From Streptomyces sp. NBC_00663 (GTDB lineage Bacteria; Actinomycetota; Actinomycetes; Streptomycetales; Streptomycetaceae), in contig NZ_CP109027.1 in NCBI RefSeq assembly GCF_036226885.1, forward strand, positions 2,418,001-2,482,000: a DNA stretch of 64,000 nucleotides, in the 5' to 3' direction. The notes beneath the pieces were generated by a model, which ran no database searches, was not told the DNA's origin, and worked only from the letters and a program-made list of their open reading frames with translations. The position numbers and the translations under genes are program-made. This document shows, piece by piece, positions 28,959-38,335 of the stretch. The stretch's first letter is position 1. Every line of letters begins with the position of its first letter.

Positions 28959-30671
28959 ATGTCCACCACCGATCAGCATCCCGACTTCTTCGCCCGCCAC
29001 GCGGCCCTGCTCCACAAGGCCGCGGAACGTACCGCCGACCGCGGCTACTGGACGCCCCACCCGGAGACACCGAGCACCTCCGCCTACGGAGCCGACGCGG
29101 CCGCACAGGGCGAGGCCGCCTTCCGCGACCTCCTCGACGGCCGCTTCCCGCTCGACGGACACCCCACCACCGGCACCGTGCCCGCCGCGGAGGTGTCGCC
29201 CTACGGCTTTCCCCTCGGCGTCAGCTACCCCCAGCTGGTGCCCGAGTTGGCCGTGGCCACCGCCAAGGCGGCGGCCACGGCCTGGCGTGCCGCGAGCCCC
29301 GACACCAGGGCCGGCGTCGCCGCCGAGATCCTGGCCCGGCTCAACGCGGCCAGTTTCGAGATCGCGCACGCCGTCCAGCACACCACCGGTCAGCCCTTCG
29401 TGATGGCGTTCCAGGCCGGCGGACCGCACGCCCAGGACCGCGGGCTGGAAGCGGTCGCGTACGCCTGGGAGGCACAGCGGCGCCATCCGGCCACCGCGCG
29501 CTGGACGAAGCCCCGGCGCCGGGGCGGACCGCTGGTCATGGACAAGACGTACACGCCGGTCGGCCGGGGTGTCGCGGTGCTCGTCGCCTGCAACACCTTC
29601 CCCACCTGGAACGGCTATCCGGGGCTCTTCGCGAGCCTGGTCACCGGTAACCCTGTCGTCGTCAAGCCGCACCGAGGGGCCGTGCTGCCGCTGGCGATCA
29701 CCGTGCGGATCGCGCGTGAGGTGCTGGCGGAGGCGGGTTTCGACCCGGATGTCGTCCTGCTGGCCGCCTCGCGTCCCGAGGAGCGCATCGCCACCGACCT
29801 GGCCACCCATCCCGACGTGCGGATCGTGGACTTCACCGGTTCCAGCGAGTTCGGCGACTGGCTGGAGGCCAACGCCCGCCAGGCCGTCGTACACACCGAG
29901 AAGGCGGGGCTGAACACCGTCGTCGTGGACTCCGCGGACGACTACGCGGGGCTGCTGCGCAACCTGGCGTTCTCGCTGGCGCTCTACAGCGGCCAGATGT
30001 GCACCACGCCGCAGAACATCCTGGTGCCCCGCGACGGTTTCCCCACCGACCAAGGGCCGCGTACGGCCGACGAGTTCGCCGCCGATCTGGGCTCCGCGCT
30101 GGACGACCTGCTCGGCGATCCGGCCCGCGCCGCCGCCACCCTCGGCGCGATCGTGAACGGCGGAGTCCTCGCGCGGCTGGAGGAGGCGGCAGCCCTGGGC
30201 CGTACCGCCCATCCGTCGCGGACCGTGGAGCACCCGGACCACCCGGACGCCGTCGTGCGCACCCCGCTGGTGGCCCTGCTCGACGCCGAGGCCGACGAGA
30301 AGACATACACGAGCGAGTGGTTCGGGCCGGTCTCCTTCGTCATCGCCACCGACGACACCGCGCACTCCCTGCGCGTCCTGCACGACACCGTACGGCGCCA
30401 CGGCGCGCTCACCGCCTGCGTGTACGCGACGGACGAGGGCGTGCTGGCGGCGACGCGTGCGACGGCCCTGGAAGCCGGGGTGCATCTCTCGGAGAACCTG
30501 ACCGGGGACGTGTTCCCCAACCAGTCCGCCGCCTTCAGCGACTTCCACGGCACCTCGGCCAACCCGGCCGCCAACGCGACCCTGACCGACCCGGCGTTCG
30601 TCCACAGCCGGTTCTCGGTCCTCCAGTCCCGCCGTCACGCCACCACGGAGGAGCAGGCCCATGTCCGATGA
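28959..30671 (+). CDS. paaN: Phenylacetate degradation aldehyde dehydrogenase PaaN
   Basis: The product is 570 aa, the single-domain PaaN type without the MaoC hydratase half found in E. coli PaaZ. The active-site Cys348 lies in SGQMCTTPQNILVP, Lys236 in VVVKPH, and Glu314 in HTEKAGLNT; FTGSSEFG and SEWFGPVSF are the cofactor and C-terminal motifs. It should oxidise the semialdehyde formed on ring opening (3-oxo-5,6-dehydrosuberyl-CoA semialdehyde) to the acid. The hydratase that opens the oxepin ring is not seen here. GGAG is 4 bases before the ATG, and a PaaR-like palindrome lies just upstream. The thiolase start lies within its last 11 bases. Confidence 0.9.
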   Translation: MSTTDQHPDFFARHAALLHKAAERTADRGYWTPHPETPSTSAYGADAAAQGEAAFRDLLDGRFPLDGHPTTGTVPAAEVSPYGFPLGVSYPQLVPELAVATAKAAATAWRAASPDTRAGVAAEILARLNAASFEIAHAVQHTTGQPFVMAFQAGGPHAQDRGLEAVAYAWEAQRRHPATARWTKPRRRGGPLVMDKTYTPVGRGVAVLVACNTFPTWNGYPGLFASLVTGNPVVVKPHRGAVLPLAITVRIAREVLAEAGFDPDVVLLAASRPEERIATDLATHPDVRIVDFTGSSEFGDWLEANARQAVVHTEKAGLNTVVVDSADDYAGLLRNLAFSLALYSGQMCTTPQNILVPRDGFPTDQGPRTADEFAADLGSALDDLLGDPARAAATLGAIVNGGVLARLEEAAALGRTAHPSRTVEHPDHPDAVVRTPLVALLDAEADEKTYTSEWFGPVSFVIATDDTAHSLRVLHDTVRRHGALTACVYATDEGVLAATRATALEAGVHLSENLTGDVFPNQSAAFSDFHGTSANPAANATLTDPAFVHSRFSVLQSRRHATTEEQAHVR

Positions 30672-31842
30672 GGTCTATCTGGTCGACGGGGCCCGCACCC
30701 CGCAGGGCCGCTACCGCGGGGCTCTGGCCTCCGTACGCCCCGACGACCTGGCCGCCCTCGTCGTCGGCGAGGCGGTGCGGCGCTCCGGCATCCCGGCCGA
30801 GGCCGTCGACGAGGTGATCCTCGGCGCCGCTAACCAGGCCGGCGAGGACAACCGCAACGTGGCCCGGATGGCCGCCCTGCTCGCAGGTCTGCCGCACACC
30901 GTGCCCGGATACACCGTCAACCGGCTGTGCGCCTCCGGGCTGACGGCCGTGGCGTCCGCGGCCCAGACGATACGAGCGGGCGAGGCCGACATCGTCGTGG
31001 CGGGCGGAGCGGAGTCGATGACCCGCGGTCCCTGGGTGATGGCCAAGCCGGGCACGCCCTGGGCCCGGCCCACCGAGGTGCACGACACCCCCCTCGGCTG
31101 GCGGTTCACCAACCCGCGTTTCCCTGCCGAGACCACCGTGTCGATGGGTGAGACCGCCGAGGAGGTCGCCGCCCTGGACGGCATCACCCGCCTGGAGGCC
31201 GACGCCTTCGCGCTGCGCAGCCACCGGCGGGCCGTGGCCGCCCAGCAGGCGGGCCGGTTCGACCGGGAGATCGTCCCGGTGCCGGTGAAGGACGGCGAGG
31301 TCACCCAGGACGAGGGGCCCCGGCCGGCCACCACGCTGGAGAAGCTGGGCGCGCTGCGCACCTCCTTCCGCAGCGACGGGATCGTCACCGCGGGCAACTC
31401 CTCCCCGCTGTCCGACGGGGCGGCCGCCCTGGTGGTGGCGAGCGCGGCGGCGGTCGAACGGTACGGGTTGACTCCCCGCGCCCGTGTCGTCACCGCCGCC
31501 TCGGCCGGGGTCGAGCCCCGCCTCATGGGGCTGGGCCCCGTGCCGGCCACCACGAAGGCGCTGGACCGGGTGGGCTGGAACGCCGACGACCTCGACGCGG
31601 TCGAGCTGAACGAGGCGTTCTCCTCCCAGTCGCTCGCGGTGATCCGCAGGCTGAAGCTCGACGAGGACCGGGTCAACGCCGACGGCGGAGCCATCGCGCT
31701 GGGCCACCCGCTGGGCTGCTCCGGCGCCCGCATCGTGCTCACCCTGCTCGGCCGGTTGGAACGCGAGGACGGCCGCCGGGGCCTGGCGAGCATGTGCGTG
31801 GGCGTCGGGATGGGTGTGTCGATGCTGGTGGAGCGCGTATGA
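30661..31842 (+). CDS. paaJ: Thiolase, 3-oxoadipyl-CoA type (PaaJ-like)
   Basis: The product is 393 aa, the normal length of class II thiolases. The acyl-accepting Cys90 lies in NRLCASGLTAVAS; the C-terminal catalytic His and Cys lie in ALGHPLGCSGARI. GGAESMTRGPWVM is also typical of 3-oxoadipyl-CoA thiolases. In phenylacetate catabolism the enzyme acts twice, on 3-oxo-5,6-dehydrosuberyl-CoA and on 3-oxoadipyl-CoA. A general acetyl-CoA acetyltransferase is the alternative reading, made less likely by the context. The gene overlaps paaN by 11 bases and the next crotonase by 4 (ATGA). Confidence 0.85.
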   Translation: MSDEVYLVDGARTPQGRYRGALASVRPDDLAALVVGEAVRRSGIPAEAVDEVILGAANQAGEDNRNVARMAALLAGLPHTVPGYTVNRLCASGLTAVASAAQTIRAGEADIVVAGGAESMTRGPWVMAKPGTPWARPTEVHDTPLGWRFTNPRFPAETTVSMGETAEEVAALDGITRLEADAFALRSHRRAVAAQQAGRFDREIVPVPVKDGEVTQDEGPRPATTLEKLGALRTSFRSDGIVTAGNSSPLSDGAAALVVASAAAVERYGLTPRARVVTAASAGVEPRLMGLGPVPATTKALDRVGWNADDLDAVELNEAFSSQSLAVIRRLKLDEDRVNADGGAIALGHPLGCSGARIVLTLLGRLEREDGRRGLASMCVGVGMGVSMLVERV

Positions 31843-32600
31843 GCACGACCGTCGACACCGCGTACGACACCCTGCTCGTCGAGCGGCGCGCGGACCGCGT
31901 CGTCGTGACCCTGCACCGCCCCGAGTCCCGCAATGCCATCAACGGCCGCATGATCGCCGAACTGCACGGTGTGTGCGAGGAGTTGGAACGCGACCCCAAG
32001 CTGCTGCTGCTCACCGGGCACGGCGGGGTGTTCGCCGGGGGCGCCGACATCGCCGAACTGCGCGAACGCGGGCGGGAGGAGGCGCTGCAAGGCATCAACA
32101 GCCGTCTGTTCGAGCGGGTCCGCAGACTGCCCATGCCCACCGTGGCCGCTGTACCCGGCTGGGCACTGGGCGGCGGCGCCGAGCTGGCGTACGCCTGCGA
32201 CATCCGGATCGCCGGGCCGGACGCGGTCTTCGGCAACCCCGAGCCGGGGCTGGGCATCCTCGCCGCCGCCGGCGCGTGCCGGCGGCTGCCGGAACTGGTC
32301 GGCGAGTCGGTGGCCAAACAGGTTCTGCTCGCCGGTCGCACGCTCGACGCCCGGGCCGCGCTCGCCTGCGGCCTGGTCATGGACGTCGTACCGGCGGACC
32401 GGCTGATCGTCGAGGCCCATGCCCTGCTGGACCGCATGGCCCGCTCCTCGGCGCTCGCCCTGCGGCTCACCAAGCTCGTCACGGACGCCCCGGGGGTCCA
32501 TCCCGTGGCCGACGACCTTGCTCAGGCCGTGCTCTTCGAGAGCCCGGACAAGGAGGAGCGCATGACGCGCTTCCTGGAGAAGAAGGGAGGCCGGGCATGA
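31839..32600 (+). CDS. paaF: Enoyl-CoA hydratase (PaaF-like)
   Basis: The product is 253 aa with the crotonase fold. Substrate-binding and oxyanion motifs are LTGHGGVFAGGADIAEL and GWALGGGAELAYACDIRIAG. The second catalytic Glu is present in FGNPEPGLGI, so both hydratase acids are intact, and AAAGACRRLP replaces the usual GAGGTQRLP. It is expected to hydrate 2,3-dehydroadipyl-CoA. Start and stop overlap the neighbouring thiolase and dehydrogenase genes by 4 bases each. Confidence 0.82.
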   Translation: MSTTVDTAYDTLLVERRADRVVVTLHRPESRNAINGRMIAELHGVCEELERDPKLLLLTGHGGVFAGGADIAELRERGREEALQGINSRLFERVRRLPMPTVAAVPGWALGGGAELAYACDIRIAGPDAVFGNPEPGLGILAAAGACRRLPELVGESVAKQVLLAGRTLDARAALACGLVMDVVPADRLIVEAHALLDRMARSSALALRLTKLVTDAPGVHPVADDLAQAVLFESPDKEERMTRFLEKKGGRA

Positions 32601-33460
32601 TCCCGGCATCAGCACCGCCCGCCGTCGTGGGGGTGATCGGCGGCGGCCGCATGGGCGCCGCGATCGCCCAGTCGTTCGCGGCCGCCGGGTCACGCGTGGT
32701 CGTCGTGGAGCGCGACGGGGCCGCAGCGGCCGCCGCTGTGGACCGGATCGTCAAGGGACTTCACCAGGCGACCGAGCGGGGGACGCTCGCAGGACCGCCG
32801 GACCTTGACGTGCCGGACCGGGTCACCGTCGTCTCCTCGGTCGGAGAACTGCCCCACGACGCGGACCTGGTCGTCGAGGCCGTCCATGAAGACGCCTCGC
32901 TCAAGGTCGGGTTGCTGACCGCTGCCGAGGATGTCGTCCGCGACGGGTGCGTGCTGGCCAGCAACACGAGTTCCCTGTCCATCACCGAACTCGCGGCGGC
33001 CGTGAGGCTTCCCGGGCGGTTCCTGGGGATGCACTTCTTCAATCCGGTGCCTGTGTCCGCCCTCGTGGAACTGGTCCTGGCCCCCGACACCACCGCGTCG
33101 ACCCGGGCCGCGGCGGTCCGCTGGACGCACGCGCTCGGCAAACAGGATGTCGTCGTCAAGGACTCCCCCGGGTTCGCCAGCAGCCGACTCGGCCTCGCCC
33201 TCGGTCTTGAGGCGATCCGCATGGTGGAGGAAGGGGTCGCCGACCCGGAGGCCGTCGACAAGGCCATGCATCTGGGCTACCGGCACCCGATGGGGCCGCT
33301 GCGCCTGACCGACGTGGTGGGACTCGACGTACGGCTCGCCATCGCCGAACACCTGCACAAGACGCTCGGGGATCGGTTCGCCCCGCCCCGGCTCCTGCGC
33401 GAGAAGGTCACCCGCGGAGAACTGGGCCGCAAGACCGGTCAGGGGTTCTACCGATGGTGA
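32597..33460 (+). CDS. paaH: 3-hydroxyacyl-CoA dehydrogenase (PaaH-like)
   Basis: The product is 287 aa, a short single-unit 3-hydroxyacyl-CoA dehydrogenase. The NAD motif [20 protein letters not shown] is at the N-terminus; [22 protein letters not shown] (catalytic His) and [12 protein letters not shown] follow, with a C-terminal helical domain containing [16 protein letters not shown]. coli PaaH is longer, with a duplicated C-terminal part; this is the compact form. It would oxidise 3-hydroxyadipyl-CoA. It overlaps the preceding crotonase by 4 bases and the next by 7. Confidence 0.86.
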   Translation: MIPASAPPAVVGVIGGGRMGAAIAQSFAAAGSRVVVVERDGAAAAAAVDRIVKGLHQATERGTLAGPPDLDVPDRVTVVSSVGELPHDADLVVEAVHEDASLKVGLLTAAEDVVRDGCVLASNTSSLSITELAAAVRLPGRFLGMHFFNPVPVSALVELVLAPDTTASTRAAAVRWTHALGKQDVVVKDSPGFASSRLGLALGLEAIRMVEEGVADPEAVDKAMHLGYRHPMGPLRLTDVVGLDVRLAIAEHLHKTLGDRFAPPRLLREKVTRGELGRKTGQGFYRW

Positions 33461-34284
33461 ACCACGACGGCACGACCGCGCAGGCGGACCGCGTGTACGG
33501 GGTGACGTACGAGGTCACCGACGGCGTCGCGGTCCTCGAACTGAGCGGCTCCGGCAGCGGCAACCCGCTCGACGCGCACCTGCGCGGCTCGCTCCTCCAG
33601 GCCGCGCGCCGCCTGACGACGGACACCGCACGCGGTGTCCGGGCGGCCCTGCTCACCGCCCGCGGCAAGCACTTCTCGGTCGGACAGGACCTCCGCGAGC
33701 ATGCCCGACTGCTCGAAACGGCGCCGGCGAAGGCCTTCGCGAACCTGCCCACCCATTTCAACCCGCTGGTGACGGAACTGAGCGCGCTGCGGGTGCCGCT
33801 CGTCGTGGCCGTCGAGGGCGCCTGCGTGGGTGCGGGCCTCGGCATCGCACTCTGCGGCGACGTGCGCGTGGCCGCGGAGAGCGCCCGGTTCGCGACCGCC
33901 TTCGGCAACCTCGCGCTGGCCTCCGACTCCGGAGTCGCCCGCGCCCTGGTACGCCAGCTCGGCCCGTCCCGGACCAGCGGGCTCATGCTGCTCGGCGACC
34001 GGTTCTCCGCACGGGAGGCCGCGGAGTGGGGACTGGTGCACCGCGTGGTGCCGGACGGCTCCGCCGCGGCCGCAGGACTGGCCCTCGCCCGTCGCCTCGC
34101 CGACGGCCCCACCGCCGGGTACCGGGAGACCAAGGCACTGCTGCGGTCGGCGGGGACCTCGACACTGCCGGCCACGCTGGAGCGCGAGGCGGTCGTCCAA
34201 CGCCGGCTCGGCGCCACCGACGACCACCACGAGGCCGTCACCGCCTTCCTGGAGCGCCGCGCTCCCCTCTTCCGCGGTCACTGA
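33454..34284 (+). CDS. paaG: Enoyl-CoA isomerase/hydratase (PaaG-like)
   Basis: The product is 276 aa with the crotonase fold. [20 protein letters not shown] forms the oxyanion region. The hydratase Glu residues are missing and an Asp is placed in [14 protein letters not shown], as in PaaG isomerases (GLAPDSG). It should isomerise the epoxide of phenylacetyl-CoA to oxepin-CoA and shift double bonds in later intermediates. [15 protein letters not shown] replaces the usual FSAGADL. It starts inside the end of paaH and is followed by 41 bases before paaA. Confidence 0.82.
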   Translation: MVNHDGTTAQADRVYGVTYEVTDGVAVLELSGSGSGNPLDAHLRGSLLQAARRLTTDTARGVRAALLTARGKHFSVGQDLREHARLLETAPAKAFANLPTHFNPLVTELSALRVPLVVAVEGACVGAGLGIALCGDVRVAAESARFATAFGNLALASDSGVARALVRQLGPSRTSGLMLLGDRFSAREAAEWGLVHRVVPDGSAAAAGLALARRLADGPTAGYRETKALLRSAGTSTLPATLEREAVVQRRLGATDDHHEAVTAFLERRAPLFRGH

Positions 34285-34325
34285 CCCCTCCCGCCCGCCA
34301 CCGACCACGACAGGACATCACCATC

Positions 34326-35300
34326 ATGAGCAACCCCACCGCAGCGCCCCCGGGGGCAGACGACCCCGAGGCCGCCTTCGAGAGCACCATCGCCCGGGAC
34401 CAGCGCATCGAACCCCGCGACTGGATGCCCGACTCCTACCGGGCCACGCTCGTCCGGCAGATCGCCCAGCACGCCCACTCCGAGATCATCGGCATGCAGC
34501 CGGAGGGCGAGTGGATCACCCGGGCGCCCTCGTTGCGCCGCAAGGCGATCCTCTTCGCCAAGGTGCAGGACGAGGCGGGGCACGGGCTGTACCTCTACTC
34601 GGCGGCCGAGACGCTCGGCGCCGACCGCACGGAGCTGACGGAGCGGCTGGTCGACGGCCGCCAGAAGTACTCCTCGATCTTCAACTACCCCACCCGCACC
34701 TTCGCCGACGTCGGGGTGATCGGCTGGTTCGTGGACGGGGCCGCCATCTGCAACCAGGTCCCGCTGTGCCGCACCTCGTACGGCCCCTACGGCCGTGCCA
34801 TGGTCCGCATCTGCAAGGAGGAGTCCTTCCACCAGCGACAGGGCTACGAACTGCTGCTGACCATGATGCGCGGCACCGACGAACAGCGTGCCATAGCGCA
34901 GGACGCCGTCGACCGCTGGTGGTGGCCGTCCCTGATGATGTTCGGCCCGCCCGACGACGACTCCCCCAACTCGGCGCGGTCCATGGCCTGGGGGATCAAG
35001 CGGCACTCCAACGACGCCCTGCGGCAGCGCTTCGTCGACATGACCGTCCCGCAGGCCCGGAAACTGGGTGTCACGCTGCCCGACCCGGACCTGCGCTGGA
35101 ACGAGCAGCGCGGTCACCACGACTTCTCCGCCCCGGACTGGGACGAGCTGAAGCGGGTCGTCTCCGGCGACGGACCGTGCAACACCGAGCGCGTCGCCCG
35201 TCGCAGGGCCGCGCACGAGGAGGGTGCCTGGGTACGGCGGGCCGCCGCGGCGCACGCCGCCAGGCGGGCCGACCGGCAGCGGGAAGGAGCGGCGGCATGA
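34326..35300 (+). CDS. paaA: Phenylacetyl-CoA 1,2-epoxidase catalytic subunit PaaA
   Basis: The product is 324 aa, a ferritin-like di-iron oxygenase subunit. Carboxylate and histidine ligands are seen in [36 protein letters not shown] and [15 protein letters not shown], the two ExxH-type pairs. The conserved [11 protein letters not shown] and [15 protein letters not shown] are present. With PaaC as structural partner and PaaE as electron donor it inserts one oxygen atom into the ring of phenylacetyl-CoA. The ATG at 34326 is chosen from family length. The stop overlaps the paaB start (ATGA). Confidence 0.95.
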   Translation: MSNPTAAPPGADDPEAAFESTIARDQRIEPRDWMPDSYRATLVRQIAQHAHSEIIGMQPEGEWITRAPSLRRKAILFAKVQDEAGHGLYLYSAAETLGADRTELTERLVDGRQKYSSIFNYPTRTFADVGVIGWFVDGAAICNQVPLCRTSYGPYGRAMVRICKEESFHQRQGYELLLTMMRGTDEQRAIAQDAVDRWWWPSLMMFGPPDDDSPNSARSMAWGIKRHSNDALRQRFVDMTVPQARKLGVTLPDPDLRWNEQRGHHDFSAPDWDELKRVVSGDGPCNTERVARRRAAHEEGAWVRRAAAAHAARRADRQREGAAA

Positions 35301-35590
35301 CCTCCGAGAAGCAGGCATGGCCGTTGTACGAGGTGTTCGTACGCGGCAAGCGCGGGCTCAACCACGTCCACGTCGGCTCCCTGCGCGCCGCCGACGACGA
35401 GATGGCCCTCCTGCACGCCCGCGACCTGTACACCCGGCGCAACGAAGGCGTCAGCATCTGGGCGGTGCGCTCGGACACCATCGCCGCCACCGCGCCCGAC
35501 GAGAAGGACCCCTTCTTCGCACCGAGCGGCGACAAGGTCTACCGGCACCCCACCTTCTACGCCATCCCCGACGACGTGCCCCACATCTAG
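35297..35590 (+). CDS. paaB: Phenylacetyl-CoA epoxidase subunit PaaB
   Basis: The product is 97 aa with the PaaB signature: [38 protein letters not shown] and [18 protein letters not shown]. It is a small subunit that joins PaaA-PaaC units and helps the reductase reach the complex. It overlaps paaA by 4 bases and ends 41 bases before paaC. Confidence 0.94.
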   Translation: MTSEKQAWPLYEVFVRGKRGLNHVHVGSLRAADDEMALLHARDLYTRRNEGVSIWAVRSDTIAATAPDEKDPFFAPSGDKVYRHPTFYAIPDDVPHI

Positions 35591-35631
35591 TGCCGCGTCC
35601 GGCAACACCCAGGAACATCTAGGAGCAGCAC

Positions 35632-36498
35632 ATGACCGACGAGGATCTGTACGTCGACGGCGACAGCGCGCGGTGGGCGTTCGGCACCGGTTTCACCGAC
35701 CCCCTGCACGGCGTCGACCAGGCCGTGCCCGACGGTGTCGACGCGGGTGATCTGGCTGCCTGCTGCCTGGCCCTGGGCGACGATGCCCTGGTCTCCGCCC
35801 AGCGGCTGGCCGAGTGGTGCACCCGCGCCCCGGAGCTGGAGGAGGAGCTGGCGCTGGCCAACATCGGCCTGGACCTGCTGGGCCAGGCCCGCCTGCTGTA
35901 CGCGAGAGCCGGCCGGGCCGACGGCACCGGCCGGGACGAGGACGCGTACGCCTACTTCCGCGACCCGGCGGACTTCCGCAACGTACGGCTCGCCGAACTG
36001 CCGGGCGGCGACTTCGCGTTCACGATCGTCCGCCTGCTGGTGCTGTCGGCCTGGAGACTGGCCCTGTGCGAGGCACTGACCGCCGCGCCCGACTCGGTGC
36101 TGGCCGCCATCGCCGCGAAGAGCGTCAAGGAGCTGGCCTATCACCTGCGCTACGCCGTGGACTGGACCCTCCGACTCGGTGACGGCACCGTGGAGTCCCG
36201 CACCCGCATGGCAACTGCCGTGGAGGGCATCGCCCCCTGCCTGGACGAGTTGTGGGCGGACCACGCCGCGGCGCGGCTCGGCGTCGATCCCGCCGCCGTC
36301 GCCGACCGGACCCGGCTCGAACTGTCCGCCGTGCTGGCGGAGGCCGGTCTGAACCGATCCGGGATCGTAGCCTCGCGCGACCCGTCGGCGGCCGCTCTTG
36401 CGGGCTCCGGCCGCGACGGAGACCACACCCGGCACCTGGCACCTCTCCTGGCGGAACTGCAGAGCATCGCCCGTGCCCACCCGGACGCGTCGTGGTGA
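35632..36498 (+). CDS. paaC: Phenylacetyl-CoA epoxidase structural subunit PaaC
   Basis: The product is 288 aa, a ferritin-like partner of PaaA without full metal ligands. Signatures include LGDDALVSAQRLAEWCTRAP, EEELALANIGLDLLGQARLL and KELAYHLRYAVDWTLRLGDG. It supports PaaA folding and CoA binding. AGGAGCAGC precedes the ATG. The final codons overlap a GTG start of paaD (GTGA). Confidence 0.93.
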   Translation: MTDEDLYVDGDSARWAFGTGFTDPLHGVDQAVPDGVDAGDLAACCLALGDDALVSAQRLAEWCTRAPELEEELALANIGLDLLGQARLLYARAGRADGTGRDEDAYAYFRDPADFRNVRLAELPGGDFAFTIVRLLVLSAWRLALCEALTAAPDSVLAAIAAKSVKELAYHLRYAVDWTLRLGDGTVESRTRMATAVEGIAPCLDELWADHAAARLGVDPAAVADRTRLELSAVLAEAGLNRSGIVASRDPSAAALAGSGRDGDHTRHLAPLLAELQSIARAHPDASW

Positions 36499-37040
36499 CG
36501 GCGTCGCCCGAGCACGCCGGGCACCGCGGGGAACGGGCGGAACACGCACGACGGGTGGCCGCCGGGGTCCCCGACCCCGAACTGCCGATGCTGACGCTGG
36601 CCGACCTCGGGGTGCTGCGCGCCGTCGAGGTCGGGCCGGACGGAACCGTGGTCGCGCGGATCACCCCGACGTACGCGGGCTGCCCCGCCGTGGCCGAGAT
36701 GCGTGCCGAGGTCGCGTCCCGGCTGCGCGCCGCCGGCTTTCCCGACGTGCGGGTGGTCACGGTGCTCGACCCGCCGTGGACCACCGACCGGATCAGCGAG
36801 GAGGGCCGGCGCAAGCTGGCGGAGCACGGCATCGCACCGCCCGGCTCACGGAATGCGCCGCACCCGGCACCGGGCCGTACCTGGCTCACCCTGACCCGCG
36901 CCCCGGCCGCCGTGCCCTGCCCGCGCTGTGCCTCGGCCGACACCGAGGAGATCTCGCACTTCGCCGCCACCCCCTGCACGGCGCTTCGGCGCTGCCGCGC
37001 CTGTCTGGAGCCCTTCCCGCACGTCAAGGACCTGCCATGA
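36495..37040 (+). CDS. paaD: PaaD, Fe-S maturation factor for the epoxidase
   Basis: The product is 181 aa. Residues 20-110 are a DUF59/MIP18-like domain with DPELPMLTLADLGVLRAVEV, TPTYAGCPAVAEMRAEV and DPPWTTDRIS. The C-terminal part is a zinc ribbon with PCPRCASADTE and CRACLEPF. It is needed for maturation of the epoxidase system, probably by delivering Fe-S clusters to PaaE. The GTG at 36495 is chosen because it overlaps the paaC stop; no other start fits the domain. The stop overlaps the paaE ATG. Confidence 0.92.
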   Translation: MTASPEHAGHRGERAEHARRVAAGVPDPELPMLTLADLGVLRAVEVGPDGTVVARITPTYAGCPAVAEMRAEVASRLRAAGFPDVRVVTVLDPPWTTDRISEEGRRKLAEHGIAPPGSRNAPHPAPGRTWLTLTRAPAAVPCPRCASADTEEISHFAATPCTALRRCRACLEPFPHVKDLP

Positions 37041-38152
37041 CCCTCCCCGCACCTTCTGTGCCCCTGCCGTCCCGGCGCCGTCCGGTGTTCCACGCCCTGC
37101 GTGTGGCCGACGTAGAGCCGCTGTGCGCCGACGCCGCGGCGCTCACCCTGGAGATCCCCGACCGCCTCGCCGACGAGTTCGCCTTCCGTCCCGGTCAGAG
37201 TCTCACCGTGCGCCGCGAGATCGATGGCCGCGACGAGCGGCGCTCCTACTCCATCTGCTCACCGGCCGGTACGGCACCGCGTATCGGCGTCCGAGTCGTA
37301 CCGGGCGGGCTGTTCTCCTCCTGGCTCGTGCACGGCGTACGGCCCGGGGACGTCCTGCACGTCATGGCACCGGCCGGAGCGTTCAGCCCCGATCTCGGCG
37401 ACGGCGGCCACCTCGGTCACCATGTGCTCGTCGCCGCCGGGTCGGGTATCACGCCGATGCTGTCGATCGCCGCATCCGTCCTGGCCGCGGACGAGACCTC
37501 ACGCATCACGCTCCTGTACGGCAATCGCCGCTCCGGCTCCGTGATGTTCGCCGACGAGCTCGCCGACCTGAAGGACCGGTACCCGGCCCGCTTCCAGCTC
37601 GCCCACGTCCTGTCCCGCGAGCCGCGGGAGGCCGACCTGCTCTCCGGCCGTCTCGACACCGAACGGCTCACCGCGCTGCTCGACGCGCTCGTCGAGGTCC
37701 GCGAGGTCGACCACTGGTGGCTGTGCGGCCCGCACGGCATGGTCCGCGACGCCCGCACGCTCCTCGCCGGGCTCGGCGTCCCGGCCGGCCGCGTCCACCA
37801 GGAACTGTTCCACGCGGACGAGGAACCGCCCGCGACACCCACCGCCGACCACGACGACGCCACCGACCGCGGCCCGACGAGCGAGGTCACCGTGGTCCTC
37901 GACGGCAGGGCCACCACGTTCTCGGCCCCGCGTCATCGCACCGTCCTCGACGGCGCCCAACAGACCCGCCCCGATCTGCCGTTCGCGTGCAAGGGGGGCG
38001 TCTGCGGAACCTGCCGCGCACTCGTCACCCACGGCCGGGCCGACATGCGCCGCAACTACGCGCTCGAACCGGAGGAGGTCTCCGCGGGTTACGTCCTCAC
38101 CTGCCAGACCTTCGCCGCCTCCGACACCCTCACGATCGACTTCGACAGTTGA
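37037..38152 (+). CDS. paaE: PaaE, NADPH-dependent reductase of the epoxidase
   Basis: The product is 371 aa. A ferredoxin-NADP reductase half has the FAD motif RRSYSICSPAG near 72 and the nucleotide motif VLVAAGSGITPMLS near 135. A C-terminal plant-type [2Fe-2S] domain has CKGGVCGTC at about 316-324 and a last cluster Cys in YVLTCQT. It feeds electrons from NADPH to the PaaA di-iron centre. It is the last gene of the paa unit. A 183-base gap without recognisable genes or a clear terminator follows. Confidence 0.95.
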   Translation: MTLPAPSVPLPSRRRPVFHALRVADVEPLCADAAALTLEIPDRLADEFAFRPGQSLTVRREIDGRDERRSYSICSPAGTAPRIGVRVVPGGLFSSWLVHGVRPGDVLHVMAPAGAFSPDLGDGGHLGHHVLVAAGSGITPMLSIAASVLAADETSRITLLYGNRRSGSVMFADELADLKDRYPARFQLAHVLSREPREADLLSGRLDTERLTALLDALVEVREVDHWWLCGPHGMVRDARTLLAGLGVPAGRVHQELFHADEEPPATPTADHDDATDRGPTSEVTVVLDGRATTFSAPRHRTVLDGAQQTRPDLPFACKGGVCGTCRALVTHGRADMRRNYALEPEEVSAGYVLTCQTFAASDTLTIDFDS

Positions 38153-38335
38153 GGCATGTCGCGAACATCATCTCGGCCGACGGCAACGTGCTGGCGGACA
38201 TCGGCGCCCGTGGTTCGTGCCGCAGACGTCCGACAGCGCTGCCAGGGCGCACAGCTCACGGGACGTCGGGCGGTTTCATCTGTTCCCACACCACGAAGCA
38301 GGTCGAGCCGACCAACCAAATCGAAGAATGGCAGG

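Noticed and set aside
27288..30662. Very long minus-strand open frame (over 1100 codons) across E2 and paaN
   Set aside because: It is antisense to two clear enzymes and has the His/Arg/Gly-rich composition of a shadow frame in GC-rich DNA; no domain is recognisable.
38153..38335. Possible coding remnant (VANIISADGNVLADIGARG) after paaE
   Set aside because: The stretch reads well for about 20 codons only and matches no family I recognise; it has no start signal.
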